Source of the DNA: Marinobacter sp. THAF197a
GTDB lineage: Bacteria; Pseudomonadota; Gammaproteobacteria; Pseudomonadales; Oleiphilaceae
Direction: 5' to 3'
DNA: 64,000 nucleotides
Assembly: GCF_009363275.1 (NCBI RefSeq)
Contig: NZ_CP045324.1
Location: 4,200,019 to 4,264,018, forward strand
In this document: piece by piece, positions 8,010 to 17,400 of the stretch
Numbering within the stretch: position 1 is the stretch's first letter
Layout: each line of letters begins with the position of its first letter
Made by a program: the position numbers and the translations under genes
Notes under the pieces: generated by a model
What the model was told of the DNA's origin: nothing
Seen by the model: only the letters and a program-made list of their open reading frames with translations
The model's database searches: none

Positions 8010-9056
8010 TTAAGCCTCTGCGGATTTTTCCTTACCGTCAAACGGCAGCTCGCCCACCGGGCACTCAGCCGTGCCCACGGTTTTGCGGGTCATGGCTTCG
8101 ACATTCTCCTGCGCCTTCTGCGCATCCATCACCCAGGTGCGGTAGAACTCAAACGGGCAATCGGCAATGCCCTTGTCGCCGTCACCGGAGGCATGCACAC
8201 CGGTGTAGCCCCGGTGCAGAAGCTTGAACAAGTGGTTCTGGGACTGGTCGTTGGCCCGGGCATCACGAATCTGGCTGACCGAGAGCTGGGCGTACTGCAC
8301 CCCCATATCCTCCTCACCGCACTCACCCAGGGTGCGGCCATCAAAGCCGATGATAGCGGAGTGCCCGAAGTAGGAGTAAACGCCATCAAAACCACTGGCG
8401 TTGGCCACTGCCACATAGCAGTTATTGGCCCAGGCCATGCTCTTGGCCATCATGATCTGCTGCTCCTTGGCCGGGTACATATAGCCCTGGCAGCGCACAA
8501 TCAGCTCCGCACCCTTCATGGCACAATCCCGCCAGATCTCCGGATAGTTGCCATCGTCACAGATGATCAGACTGATCTTCATCCCCTTGGGGCCCTCAGT
8601 CACATAGGTGGTGTCGCCGGGGTACCAGCCCTCAATCGGACACCAGGGAATGCACTTGCGGTACTTCTGAACAATCTCGCCTTCATTGTTGATCAACACC
8701 AGCGTGTTGTAAGGCGCCTTGTTGGGGTGATCCTCATGCCGCTCCCCGGTCAGGGAAAACACCCCCCAGGTATTGGCCTCACGACACGCCGCCGAGAAAA
8801 TCGCCGTCTCGTCGCCTGGGATGGCTGCAGCGGTGTCCATCATCTCGTCGTTGTCGTACATGATCCCCATGGTGCTGTATTCCGGAAACACCACCAGATC
8901 CATACCCGGCAGCCCCACCTTCATACCTTTGATCATGTCCGCAATCTTACGCGCGTTGTCCAGCACCTCGGCCTTGCTGTGCAGCCGAGGCATCTTGTAG
9001 TTCACCACCGCCACACCGACGGTATCGTTACTGCTGGAAATATCACCATGTCTCAT
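8010..9056 (-). CDS. amiE: Aliphatic amidase
   Basis: 348-residue nitrilase-superfamily amidase hydrolysing short aliphatic amides such as acetamide and propionamide to ammonia and acid. The N-terminus MRHGDISSSNDTVGVAVVNY matches Pseudomonas AmiE. The catalytic triad falls at the canonical residues: Glu59 in VVFPEYS, Lys134 in QKYRKCIP, and Cys166 in IICDDGNYPEIW. The start has GAGGAG. It lies downstream of urtE, separated by a nested repeat, and upstream of amiB. With fmdA it gives two unrelated amidases in one locus. AmiC and AmiR counterparts are absent, so regulation differs from Pseudomonas. Confidence 0.97.
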   Translation of the reverse strand: MRHGDISSSNDTVGVAVVNYKMPRLHSKAEVLDNARKIADMIKGMKVGLPGMDLVVFPEYSTMGIMYDNDEMMDTAAAIPGDETAIFSAACREANTWGVFSLTGERHEDHPNKAPYNTLVLINNEGEIVQKYRKCIPWCPIEGWYPGDTTYVTEGPKGMKISLIICDDGNYPEIWRDCAMKGAELIVRCQGYMYPAKEQQIMMAKSMAWANNCYVAVANASGFDGVYSYFGHSAIIGFDGRTLGECGEEDMGVQYAQLSVSQIRDARANDQSQNHLFKLLHRGYTGVHASGDGDKGIADCPFEFYRTWVMDAQKAQENVEAMTRKTVGTAECPVGELPFDGKEKSAEA

Positions 9057-9107
9057 TCTGCTTGCTCCTCACCGCATAGCGGTTGTCACCCATGTCCGGG
9101 CCGATGG

Positions 9108-9203
9108 GGCGGGGGCAGCCTTCCGAAACCGTATGCGCCAGGGATGGCGCATCCGAGCCTACATGGACGTATTCACGGCGTGTTTCGGAAGGCTGCCCCC
9201 GCC
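9108..9203. repeat. Nested inverted-repeat element, copy 2 (between urtE and amiE)
   Basis: Perfect 22-bp outer arms (9108-9129 and 9182-9203) enclose an inner hairpin ATGCGCC-N6-GGCGCAT (9133-9152), followed by GCCTACATGGACGTATTCAC before the right arm. The architecture and spacer resemble the reverse complement of the element at 1065-1156. The two are in opposite genomic orientation; both lie between consecutive genes of an apparent operon. Confidence 0.8.
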
Positions 9204-9229
9204 TCAGCGGCTTGCACCAAACCCCAGAA

Positions 9230-9919
9230 TTAAACAGCCAGATAACTGGCAATCTTGTCCTGATCCGCCTCCTCCCGAAGCTCCTCGTGAACAATCTCCC
9301 CCTTCTCGATCACCAGAATCCGGTCCGCCGCATCCATCACAAAACTCAACACCTGCTCCGACACCACAATCGACAACCCTCGCTCATCGCGAATCCGCCG
9401 AAGAGTCTTGGCAATGTCCTTGATGATGTTGGGCTGAATACCCTCGGTTGGTTCATCCAGCAGCAACACCTTGGGCCGGGTGGCCAGCGCTCGGGCAATC
9501 GCCAGCTGTTGCTGCTGTCCACCAGACAGGTTGCCGCCCCGGCGATGCAGCATTTCCTTCAGCACCGGAAACAGCTCATAAAGATCCTCCGGTATCTTCT
9601 TCTCGCCCACCGCCGCCAGGCCGGTCTCAATGTTCTCCTTCACGGTAAGAGTCGGAAAAATCATCCGGCCCTGGGGTACGAAGCCGATCCCTGCCCTCAC
9701 CCGCTGGAAACTCTTAAGGTTGGAAAGATCCGCACCATCCAGCAGGAGCTGCCCACCTCCGGTCGGCGTCATACCCACCAGGGACTTCATCAACGTGGTC
9801 TTGCCCATACCATTGCGGCCAACCACGGCAACGATCTCATTCCTGCCAATCTCAAGGTCCAGGTTCTCAATGATGTTGCTCTGGCCGTAGGCCACCGAAT
9901 GTTGTTTGACGCTCAGCAT
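9230..9919 (-). CDS. urtE: Urea/amide ABC transporter ATP-binding protein UrtE
   Basis: 229-residue ABC ATPase of the LivF/UrtE group that powers urea or short-amide import. Visible are Walker A GRNGMGKT, signature LSGGQQQQ and Walker B VLLLDEPTEG. I chose ATG 9919 (MLSVKQ), 3 nt after the urtD stop; a TTG at 9925 is an alternative. The motif order and the adjacent UrtD define the pair typical of the five-component urea system. Confidence 0.93.
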   Translation of the reverse strand: MLSVKQHSVAYGQSNIIENLDLEIGRNEIVAVVGRNGMGKTTLMKSLVGMTPTGGGQLLLDGADLSNLKSFQRVRAGIGFVPQGRMIFPTLTVKENIETGLAAVGEKKIPEDLYELFPVLKEMLHRRGGNLSGGQQQQLAIARALATRPKVLLLDEPTEGIQPNIIKDIAKTLRRIRDERGLSIVVSEQVLSFVMDAADRILVIEKGEIVHEELREEADQDKIASYLAV

Positions 9920-9921
9920 GA

Positions 9922-10680
9922 TCAATGCCCCAGGTAGACTTCGATGACTTTCGGGTCCGACTTCACGTGCTCGATGGACCCCTCCGACAACACCTTGCCC
10001 TGGTGCATCACCGTTACCCGGTCAGCAATGTCACCCACAAACTGCATATCGTGTTCGATCACCAGAACCGTGTGTTCATGGGTAATCACTTTCAGTAATT
10101 CGGCAGTTTTCTTGCGCTCCACCACCGACATGCCCGCTACGGGTTCATCCAACATGATCAGCTTCGGCTTCTGAATCAGCAGCATGCCGATCTCAAGCCA
10201 CTGCTTCTGACCATGACTGAGCAGAGACGCCGGCTGCTCAAGCATGTCTTCAAGAAAAATGGTCCGGGCAACCGCTTCAATTTCCTCCACCACCGCAAGA
10301 TCCCGCTTGAACGCCAGGGCGCCCATCACCGAGTGGCCCTGCGGATAAGACACTTCGAGATTCTCGAACACGGTGAGGTCCTCGAACACCGAGGGGGTCT
10401 GGAATTTACGCCCAACCCCAGAATGCACAATCTGGTGCTCTTTCATCTTTGTCAGCTCCCGCCCCTGGAAGCGAATGGAGCCTGACGTGGCCCGGGTTTT
10501 CCCGCAGATCAGGTCCAGCACCGTGGTTTTTCCGGCGCCATTGGGGCCGATGATCACCCGGATTTCGTTTGGGTCCAGGTAGAAGGACAGGTCGTCTACC
10601 GCTTTAAAGCCGTCGAACGATACGGTCAGTCCCTCTACCGCCAACAAAAAGTCCTTACTTTTGCTTTTGGCTGCTTTCAT
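9922..10680 (-). CDS. urtD: Urea/amide ABC transporter ATP-binding protein UrtD
   Basis: 252-residue ABC ATPase of the LivG/UrtD group. Walker A is GPNGAGKTT. The signature is the degenerate LLSHGQKQ form that is characteristic of UrtD, and Walker B is LIMLDEPVAGM. Its ATG shares one base with the urtC stop (TGATG), indicating translational coupling. It forms the cytoplasmic ATPase pair with UrtE. Confidence 0.94.
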   Translation of the reverse strand: MKAAKSKSKDFLLAVEGLTVSFDGFKAVDDLSFYLDPNEIRVIIGPNGAGKTTVLDLICGKTRATSGSIRFQGRELTKMKEHQIVHSGVGRKFQTPSVFEDLTVFENLEVSYPQGHSVMGALAFKRDLAVVEEIEAVARTIFLEDMLEQPASLLSHGQKQWLEIGMLLIQKPKLIMLDEPVAGMSVVERKKTAELLKVITHEHTVLVIEHDMQFVGDIADRVTVMHQGKVLSEGSIEHVKSDPKVIEVYLGH

Positions 10681-11891
10681 CAGGATTTCTCCGGGCTGTA
10701 CTGGTCAATCATCGAGTCGTAATTACTGGCCTTATCCTCCAGATCCTTGGTGTTGGCGGGCGCGGTTGCAGCGACGTTTCGGCCCTCAACAGAGCCTCGC
10801 TTTCGCCGAAACAACCGGTCTTCCAGGGGCATGACATAGGTCTGATACAGACCGGCGAGGCCGTTCGGGAAGGCCAGAACAACACCGATGAACAGCGCAC
10901 CCATGGCGAAGGGCCAGAGCTCCGGGAAGGATTCGGAAAAACCGCTCTTGGCGGCATTCACCAGCAGTGCGCCGTAGACCGCACCAAGGATGGATAGACG
11001 GCCACCCAGTGCGCAGAAGATCACCATCTCGATGGATGCCACGATGCCGATGAACGAGGGCGACATGAAGCCGACGCTCAAGGTAAACAGCGCGCCGCCG
11101 ATGCCGGCAAAAGCCGCCGCCAGGCAAAACACGAAGATTTTGAAGGCGGCCACGTCATAGCCCGAGAACCGCACCCGTGTTTCCTGGGTATTCATCGCCA
11201 CCAGGATTCGCCCGAGTTTGCGCTTCTGGATCAGGCGGGCAGCGAACAGACAGACGAACAACAGCGCAACCGTTACGAAGTAGAGGGCCGTTTTCGCTTC
11301 ATCGGTGCGGATGTCCCAACCCATCAGGGTTCTCAGGTCGGTGATGCCGTTGATGCCGCCGGTGTAACCCTGCTGACCAATGATCAGGATGGTCAGGATG
11401 GCCGCGATGGCCTGGGTGATGATGGCAAAGTAGACGCCGCCCACGCGCCGGGTGAACATGGCAACGCCGATAATGAAGGCCAGCAGAACCGGCACCCCGA
11501 TCACGGCAATCAGGGTGAAGGCAAAACTGTTGAACGGCTCCCAGAACCAGGGCAAAGCGGTGATCTGATTCCAGTCCATGAAGTCCGGGATGCCGGGCGT
11601 TGACTGTATGGCCGTGGCTTCCGGCGTTGAGGCCTCAAGCTTGAGGTACATCGCCATGCAGTAGCCGCCAAGCCCGAAAAAAACGCCCTGTCCCAGGCTG
11701 AGAATGCCTGCTTTACCCCAACACATCACCAGGCCAATGGCCACAAAGGCGTAGGTCAGGTACTTGCCGACCATATTCAATCGGAAGGCATCGAGCATGA
11801 CCGGCAAAACAACCACCAGTAACAGCGCCAACGCCAGGTAGTACAGCCCCTCTCGGGAGGTAAACCATTTAACAACGGGTGAGTCTTTCAT
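10680..11891 (-). CDS. urtC: Urea/amide ABC transporter permease UrtC
   Basis: 403-residue polytopic inner-membrane protein of the LivM family with about ten hydrophobic segments. The motif GKAGILSLGQGVFFGLGGY near residue 60 is typical of UrtC, as is SPSFIGIVASIEMVIFCALG around residue 290. Length is normal for UrtC. It starts 9 bp after urtB and overlaps urtD by one base. With UrtB it forms the translocation channel. Confidence 0.94.
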   Translation of the reverse strand: MKDSPVVKWFTSREGLYYLALALLLVVVLPVMLDAFRLNMVGKYLTYAFVAIGLVMCWGKAGILSLGQGVFFGLGGYCMAMYLKLEASTPEATAIQSTPGIPDFMDWNQITALPWFWEPFNSFAFTLIAVIGVPVLLAFIIGVAMFTRRVGGVYFAIITQAIAAILTILIIGQQGYTGGINGITDLRTLMGWDIRTDEAKTALYFVTVALLFVCLFAARLIQKRKLGRILVAMNTQETRVRFSGYDVAAFKIFVFCLAAAFAGIGGALFTLSVGFMSPSFIGIVASIEMVIFCALGGRLSILGAVYGALLVNAAKSGFSESFPELWPFAMGALFIGVVLAFPNGLAGLYQTYVMPLEDRLFRRKRGSVEGRNVAATAPANTKDLEDKASNYDSMIDQYSPEKS

Positions 11892-11900
11892 GACGGTCTC

Positions 11901-12827
11901 CTAGCGACGAATCTTCAGGGCCATGAGTCCTTCCGGGCGCAGCATGAGAATGCCGACAACCACCAGAAGCGTGAGTACCTTGGCCATCGAACCACTCAGG
12001 AAGAACTCGAGGGTGGACTGGGCCTGGGATATGCCAAACGCAGACACAATGGTGCCAATCAGGCTCTGTGCACCGCCAAAGACCACCACCAGGAAGGTGT
12101 CCACGATGTAGGCCTGGCCGGAAGACGGACCGGTGGAACCGATCATGGTGAAAGCCGCGCCGGCGATACCCGCAATCCCGCAGCCCAGGGCAAACGTGGC
12201 CCTGTCGACACCGGCACTGTTGATGCCCACGGCTTCGGCCATGGGCCGGTTCTGGACCACGGCCCTTACCTTTTTGCCCCAACCGGACCGGTACATCAGG
12301 AAGTAAACGGCTATGGCGATGGACAGCGCGATGATCATCACAAACAGCCCGTTGATGGGCAGATCAACCATGTCGGTGACCTGGATTGATCCCATCATCC
12401 AGTCTGGCAGCGTGACCCCCACTTCCCGGGCGCCGAAAATCGTGCGGTAGGCTTGCTGGAGAATCAGGCTCAGGCCCCAGGTCGCCAACAGCGTATCCAG
12501 CGGCCGCCGGTACAGATGCCTGACCATGGCCCATTCGATAAAGGCCCCCAGCGCCGCGCACACCAGAAAGGCGAAGAGCATGGCGACGAAAAAATAGCCC
12601 CCGAACAGACCCGGCAGATAACTCTGAAACGCACTGGAGGTCAGGTAGGTGGTATAGGCACCGAGGATCATGAATTCCCCGTGGGCCATATTGATCACCC
12701 CCATCTGACCAAAAATGATCGCCAGGCCGAGTGCCATCAGCACGAACACTGAGAACAGGGACAGCCCGGCGAACCCCTGCATGGCAAATATCGACATCAA
12801 TTCACTGGTGGTGTAGCCATCAAACAT
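11901..12827 (-). CDS. urtB: Urea/amide ABC transporter permease UrtB
   Basis: 308-residue LivH-family permease. The motif GQMGVINMAHGEFMILGAY near residue 40 is diagnostic for the family, followed by hydrophobic helices and a late FGGAQSLIGTIVSAFG segment. This is the short form of UrtB; some proteobacteria have a roughly 500-residue version with an N-terminal extension. The GTG-free ATG start has GGGAG upstream. It is 80 bp from urtA, with an intercistronic hairpin in the gap. Confidence 0.94.
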   Translation of the reverse strand: MFDGYTTSELMSIFAMQGFAGLSLFSVFVLMALGLAIIFGQMGVINMAHGEFMILGAYTTYLTSSAFQSYLPGLFGGYFFVAMLFAFLVCAALGAFIEWAMVRHLYRRPLDTLLATWGLSLILQQAYRTIFGAREVGVTLPDWMMGSIQVTDMVDLPINGLFVMIIALSIAIAVYFLMYRSGWGKKVRAVVQNRPMAEAVGINSAGVDRATFALGCGIAGIAGAAFTMIGSTGPSSGQAYIVDTFLVVVFGGAQSLIGTIVSAFGISQAQSTLEFFLSGSMAKVLTLLVVVGILMLRPEGLMALKIRR

Positions 12828-12875
12828 GACCCTTACTCCCTAGAGATAACGCACCCAACCGTTTGGAAAACCGGC

Positions 12876-12899
12876 GGCCGGCGCCCCTTGGCACCGGCC
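12876..12899 (-). promoter_or_regulatory. Intercistronic hairpin between urtA and urtB
   Basis: GGCCGGCGCC (12876-12885) and GGCACCGGCC (12890-12899) form a stem with one C-A mismatch and a 4-nt loop immediately after the urtA stop, without a T-tract. Such stems often protect binding-protein mRNA, giving more binding protein than permease; that role here is inferred. Confidence 0.5.
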
Positions 12900-12907
12900 A
12901 GCCGTGC

Positions 12908-14176
12908 TTACTGGTAACCTTCCGGGAAAGGATCTGGCTCCATCAGGTCTTCTGTTTCGTAGACCACTTTGTACTGGCCATTGCGCTGGGCGTTGCCGAT
13001 ACGGGTCTTGGACCAGAGGTGATGGTTTTCGTGGATGCGGACATAACCTTCCGGGGCTTTGGTGAACTCAATGCCCGGAGAAGCTTCACGCACTTTGTCG
13101 ACATCGAAAGAGCCGGCCTTCTCGACCGCCATCTTCCACAGCCAGGGGCCAAGGTAGGCAGCCTGGGTAACATCACCGATGACCATGTCATCACCCCAGG
13201 CTTCTTTGAACGCGGCCACAAATTCCTGATTGTTCGCGTTGTCCAGGCTCTGGAAGTACTTCATGGAGGCATAGATGCCCTCCACGTTTTCACCACCGAT
13301 GCCTCGGATTTCGTCTTCGGTCACAGAGATGGTCAGCAACAGCGGGCTTTCCTTGGTGAAATCAATACCAGCGGCTTTCATCTGCTTGTAGAAGGCTACG
13401 TTGGAGCCGCCCACGACCGATGCGAAAATAACGTCCGGCTTACGGAGCTTGATCTTATTGATCACCGAGTTGAACTGGGTATGACCCAGCGGGTAATACT
13501 CCTCGCCGACTACCTTTAATCCCAGCTTGTCGATGTGTTTGCGAGCGATTTTGTTGGAGGTGCGGGGCCAGATGTAGTCCGAACCCAGCAGGTAGAAGGT
13601 TTTGGCGCCCTTCTCTTCAACCGCCCAATCGATACTGGCCAGGATTTGCTGAGTGGCTTCCTGCCCGGTGTAGATCACGTTCGGTGATTGCTCCAGGCCC
13701 TCGTAGAACGTGGGGTAGTACAGCATGCCATTGAACTGTTCGATTACCGGCAGGATGGCTTTCCGGGAAGCGGAGGTCCAGGCACCAAAAATGGCCGCGA
13801 CATTGTCCTGGCGCAGCAGCTTGCGGGATTTCTCCGCGAAGGTGGGCCAGTCACTGGCGCCGTCTTCCTGCACGAACTCGATCTGCCGGCCCAGCACACC
13901 GCCGGAGGCGTTGATCTGTTCAATGGCCAGTTTCTCGGCCTGTACTGAACCGATTTCACTGATCGCCATGGTGCCGGTGATGGAGTGCAGTATGCCAACC
14001 TTGACGGTGTCGTCTGTCACCGCAAGCCCGGTGGTATTCACCTCGGAGGTGGGGGGTGTGGCCGCCTGTGCCGATGTAGCCAGCATCATGGATGCTGCCA
14101 GCGTCATGAGCTTCTTGCGAAGCCCGGTTCCCTTGCCGAATGACCGCCCGTTGGCGGTTGAATCTGTCGTGCCCAT
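12908..14176 (-). CDS. urtA: Urea/amide ABC transporter substrate-binding protein UrtA
   Basis: 422-residue periplasmic type I binding protein. I chose ATG 14176 (MGTTDSTANGRSF) because it has an AGGAAT ribosome site; an in-frame ORF extends upstream across the regulatory palindrome and is unlikely to be translated. A long n-region, the KKLMTLAASMML core and a cleavage site after TSAQA form a signal peptide. The motifs DTVKVGILHSITGTMAISE and NVIYTGQEATQQ are typical of UrtA/FmdD-type binders of urea and short amides. No urease is in the window and two amidases follow, so amides are at least as likely as urea to be the ligand (inference). Confidence 0.92.
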   Translation of the reverse strand: MGTTDSTANGRSFGKGTGLRKKLMTLAASMMLATSAQAATPPTSEVNTTGLAVTDDTVKVGILHSITGTMAISEIGSVQAEKLAIEQINASGGVLGRQIEFVQEDGASDWPTFAEKSRKLLRQDNVAAIFGAWTSASRKAILPVIEQFNGMLYYPTFYEGLEQSPNVIYTGQEATQQILASIDWAVEEKGAKTFYLLGSDYIWPRTSNKIARKHIDKLGLKVVGEEYYPLGHTQFNSVINKIKLRKPDVIFASVVGGSNVAFYKQMKAAGIDFTKESPLLLTISVTEDEIRGIGGENVEGIYASMKYFQSLDNANNQEFVAAFKEAWGDDMVIGDVTQAAYLGPWLWKMAVEKAGSFDVDKVREASPGIEFTKAPEGYVRIHENHHLWSKTRIGNAQRNGQYKVVYETEDLMEPDPFPEGYQ

Positions 14177-14294
14177 GGTTATTCCTCGCAGTGTTGGTAT
14201 GCCGGTACCGCACTTCAACAAACGAAGCACAGCGCCCACGACACACATTCTGCTCAGGCACTGACACAGAGCCCATTCGGCAATCACCCCAGCG

Positions 14295-14315
14295 GCCTAC
14301 GTCATTTGACGCATT
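14295..14315. promoter_or_regulatory. Palindromic operator candidate, copy 2 (urtA / sensor-kinase divergent region)
   Basis: GCCTACGTCATTTGACGCATT differs at two positions from the copy at 6944-6964. Its core TACGTC-N4-GACGCA has a single mismatch to perfect symmetry. It lies 120 bp upstream of urtA and 170 bp upstream of the sensor kinase. In the rest of this 310-bp divergent gap (14177-14486) I see only the two ribosome-binding sites and no clear sigma-70 promoter. Confidence 0.62.
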
Positions 14316-14486
14316 CCTGTCACGGGCTCAGCAGGCTAAAACGCGAACACGAAAGCAATAATGTCAGGCGCGATTCCTTATCCGCACCATCACATGGCAT
14401 GGATCTTGTTCCAGCTGTCAAAGACGGTGCTGCCAACCCGGTAGTTGCACCAAAAAGTCGCGCTCTGTACCAGAAGGCAAGGCACT

Positions 14487-17400
14487 ATGGCCGCAAGACA
14501 GAATATTTTTCGGGTCCGGCGTCGTTACAACCAGTGGGTTGCCAACCAGACCCTGGAGGACTACGCGCTTCGCTTCACCGCCAAGAGCGCCCGCCGTTGG
14601 TCGGCTGCCAGGGTCAGTCATACCGCCCTGGGTGCCATATCCTTTCTGGCCATGGAAGCGATCGGCGGTGCCATTACACTGCACTACGGCTTCGACAATG
14701 CCGTTGCGGCCATCCTGGCGGTCAGCCTGGTGATCTTTCTGACCGCCATACCCATCAGCTACTACGCAGCCCGATATGGCGTCGACATAGACCTGCTCAC
14801 CCGTGGCGCCGGCTTCGGCTACATTGGCTCCACCATTACCTCGTTGATCTACGCCAGCTTCACCTTCATCTTTTTTGCCATCGAAGCGGCCATTATGGCC
14901 ATGGCCCTGGAAATGCTATTCGGCATTCCTCTGGTGCTGGGCTACCTGATCTGTTCGGTGGTGATCATTCCTTTGGTTACCCATGGCATAACTACCATCA
15001 GCCGGTTCCAGGTCTGGACTCAGCCAGCCTTTATCGTGCTGCAACTGTTGCCCTTTGTTTTCATCATTTATGCCGATGCGTCATCGGTCAGTGACTGGAC
15101 CCAGTTTGGCGGTGTCGGTGTATCGGAAGGTCAGGGTTTCAATGTGCTCATGTTTGGCGCTGCCGCCGCCGTGGTTTTCTCGCTGATTGCCCAGATTGGC
15201 GAGCAGGTTGATTACCTGCGTTTTATTCCCGAACCCCAGACGCCAAAGGATAAACGCCGCTGGTGGATAGCGGTGATGGCCGGTGGCCCTGGCTGGATTG
15301 TGATCGGGATGATAAAAATCCTGGCAGGCTCTTTTTTGGCCGTATTGGCACTGAATCAGGGCATTCCCGCCAGCGAAGCCGCCGATCCTACCCACATGTA
15401 CCTGGTCGCGTTCAGTTACGTGACCCATTCCCCGGAAATCTCCCTGGCGTTCGCGGGTATTTTCGTCATTCTGTGTCAGATCAAGATCAACGTAACCAAC
15501 GCCTACGCCGGCTCCATTGCCTGGTCGAATTTCTTCTCCCGGCTCACCCACAGCCACCCCGGCCGCGTGGTCTGGCTGGTGTTCAATGTGGCTATCGCGC
15601 TGCTGGTGATGGAACTGGGGGTGTACCGGGCACTGGAAGAGACGCTGGGGTTCTACGGCATCGTCGCCATTGCCTGGGTAGGTGCTCTGGTGGCCGATCT
15701 GGTGATCAACAAACCGCTTGGGCTAAGCCCCGCCCACATCGAGTTCAAACGGGCACACCTTTACGATATCAATCCGGTGGGTGTCGGGGCGATGATCACC
15801 GCCTCCCTGGTAGGTGTTGTCTGCCACTCCGGCGCGATTGGCCTCTATGCCCAGGCACTCTCGCATTTCATCGCCCTGGCGGTCGCCCTGGTCATGGCCC
15901 CGGTTATTGCCTGGCGAACCGGCGGCCGTTTCTATACCGCGCGCCCATTCACACCGATCGCTACCGATCACCAGCTGGTGCAGTGCAGCATCTGCGAGCA
16001 CGGCTTTGAGCCGGAAGACGTAACCCACTGCCCGGCTTACGCGGGCACCATCTGTTCCCTGTGTTGCTCACTCGACGCACGATGCGACGATGTCTGCAAA
16101 CCCGGCGGGGGCTATAAGGAACAGCTTCAGCTGTTCCTGGGCAAATTCGTTCCCGATTACCTGCTGGTCCGCCTGCGATCACGCCTCGGTCATTTTCTGA
16201 GTTTGTTGCTATTGATCAACGGCTTGTCGGGCCTGCTGCTATCTCTGATCTATTTCAAGACCCCAGTCGCGACGAGCGCGGAAGGCATCCTGCTGTCGGT
16301 AACGCTCTGGAAGGTCTTTTTCATTCTGGTCATCGTGACCGGTGTGATTTGTTGGCTGTTCGTTCTGGCCCACGAAAGCCGGGTGGTCGCAGAAGAGGAA
16401 TCCCGGCGCCAAACCCGATTGCTGACCGAAGAAATTGTCGCGCACGAGAGAACCGATCAGGCACTGCAGCAGGCCAAGGAACAGGCCGATGCGGCCAACC
16501 TGGCGAAAAGCCGTTACCTCACGGGCATCAGCCATGAGTTGCGCTCTCCGCTCAATGCCATTCTGGGTTATGCCCAACTGATGGCGAACGACGACGACAT
16601 CCCCGCCCACCGCAAGGAGGCACTGGGTGTGATTCATCGTAACGGCGAACACCTTGCCGATCTGATCGAGGGTCTGCTGGATATCTCCAAAATCGAGGCG
16701 GGCCGCCTGGACTTGCACCGGGACCAGGTGCGGATTGAAGTTCTGATGGAGCAGTTGGTCACGATGTTCCGTTTGCAGGCCGAGGAAAAAGGACTGGCCT
16801 TTGAATACCATTGCCCGTTGCCACTTCCCGAGCGGGTAACCGCCGATGAGAAACGTCTCCGACAGATCCTGATCAATCTGCTGTCGAATGCCATCAAATA
16901 CACGGATCACGGCCGGGTGTGCCTGACACTCCGCTATCGGAGCCAGGTGGCAGAATTCACCGTGCAGGATACCGGTGAAGGCATTGCCGAAGCCGACATC
17001 GAACGGATCTTCCGTCCGTTCGAACGGGTTCGTTCCGCGGGGCAGAGCCGGATAGGAACAGGGCTGGGGCTGACCATTACCCGATTGCTGACCGAAATCA
17101 TGGGGGGAGACATATCGGTTACCAGCACCCCCGGAAAAGGCAGCACCTTCAAGGTCAGCCTGATGCTATCCAGCCTGCATGAGGTTACCCCCCGCTCCAT
17201 AACCGCACCTGCCCGGCGGATCTACGGCTACCACGGCACCCGTCGTAAAGTGCTCATCGTGGATGATGATCTGTCGCACCGCCAGGTCATTCGAGCCATG
17301 CTGTCGCCCCTTGGATTTGAAGTTGGCGACATGGGGAATTCCCTGTTGGTCTCACAACAGGTCAGCAGCGACCGGCCGGATCTGATCCTGCTTGATGTAT

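Noticed and set aside
14305..15094. Plus-strand open frame beginning upstream of the sensor-kinase gene in another frame
   Set aside because: It runs out of frame over the permease domain of the kinase; the real frame has membrane helices and starts at 14487 with a ribosome site.
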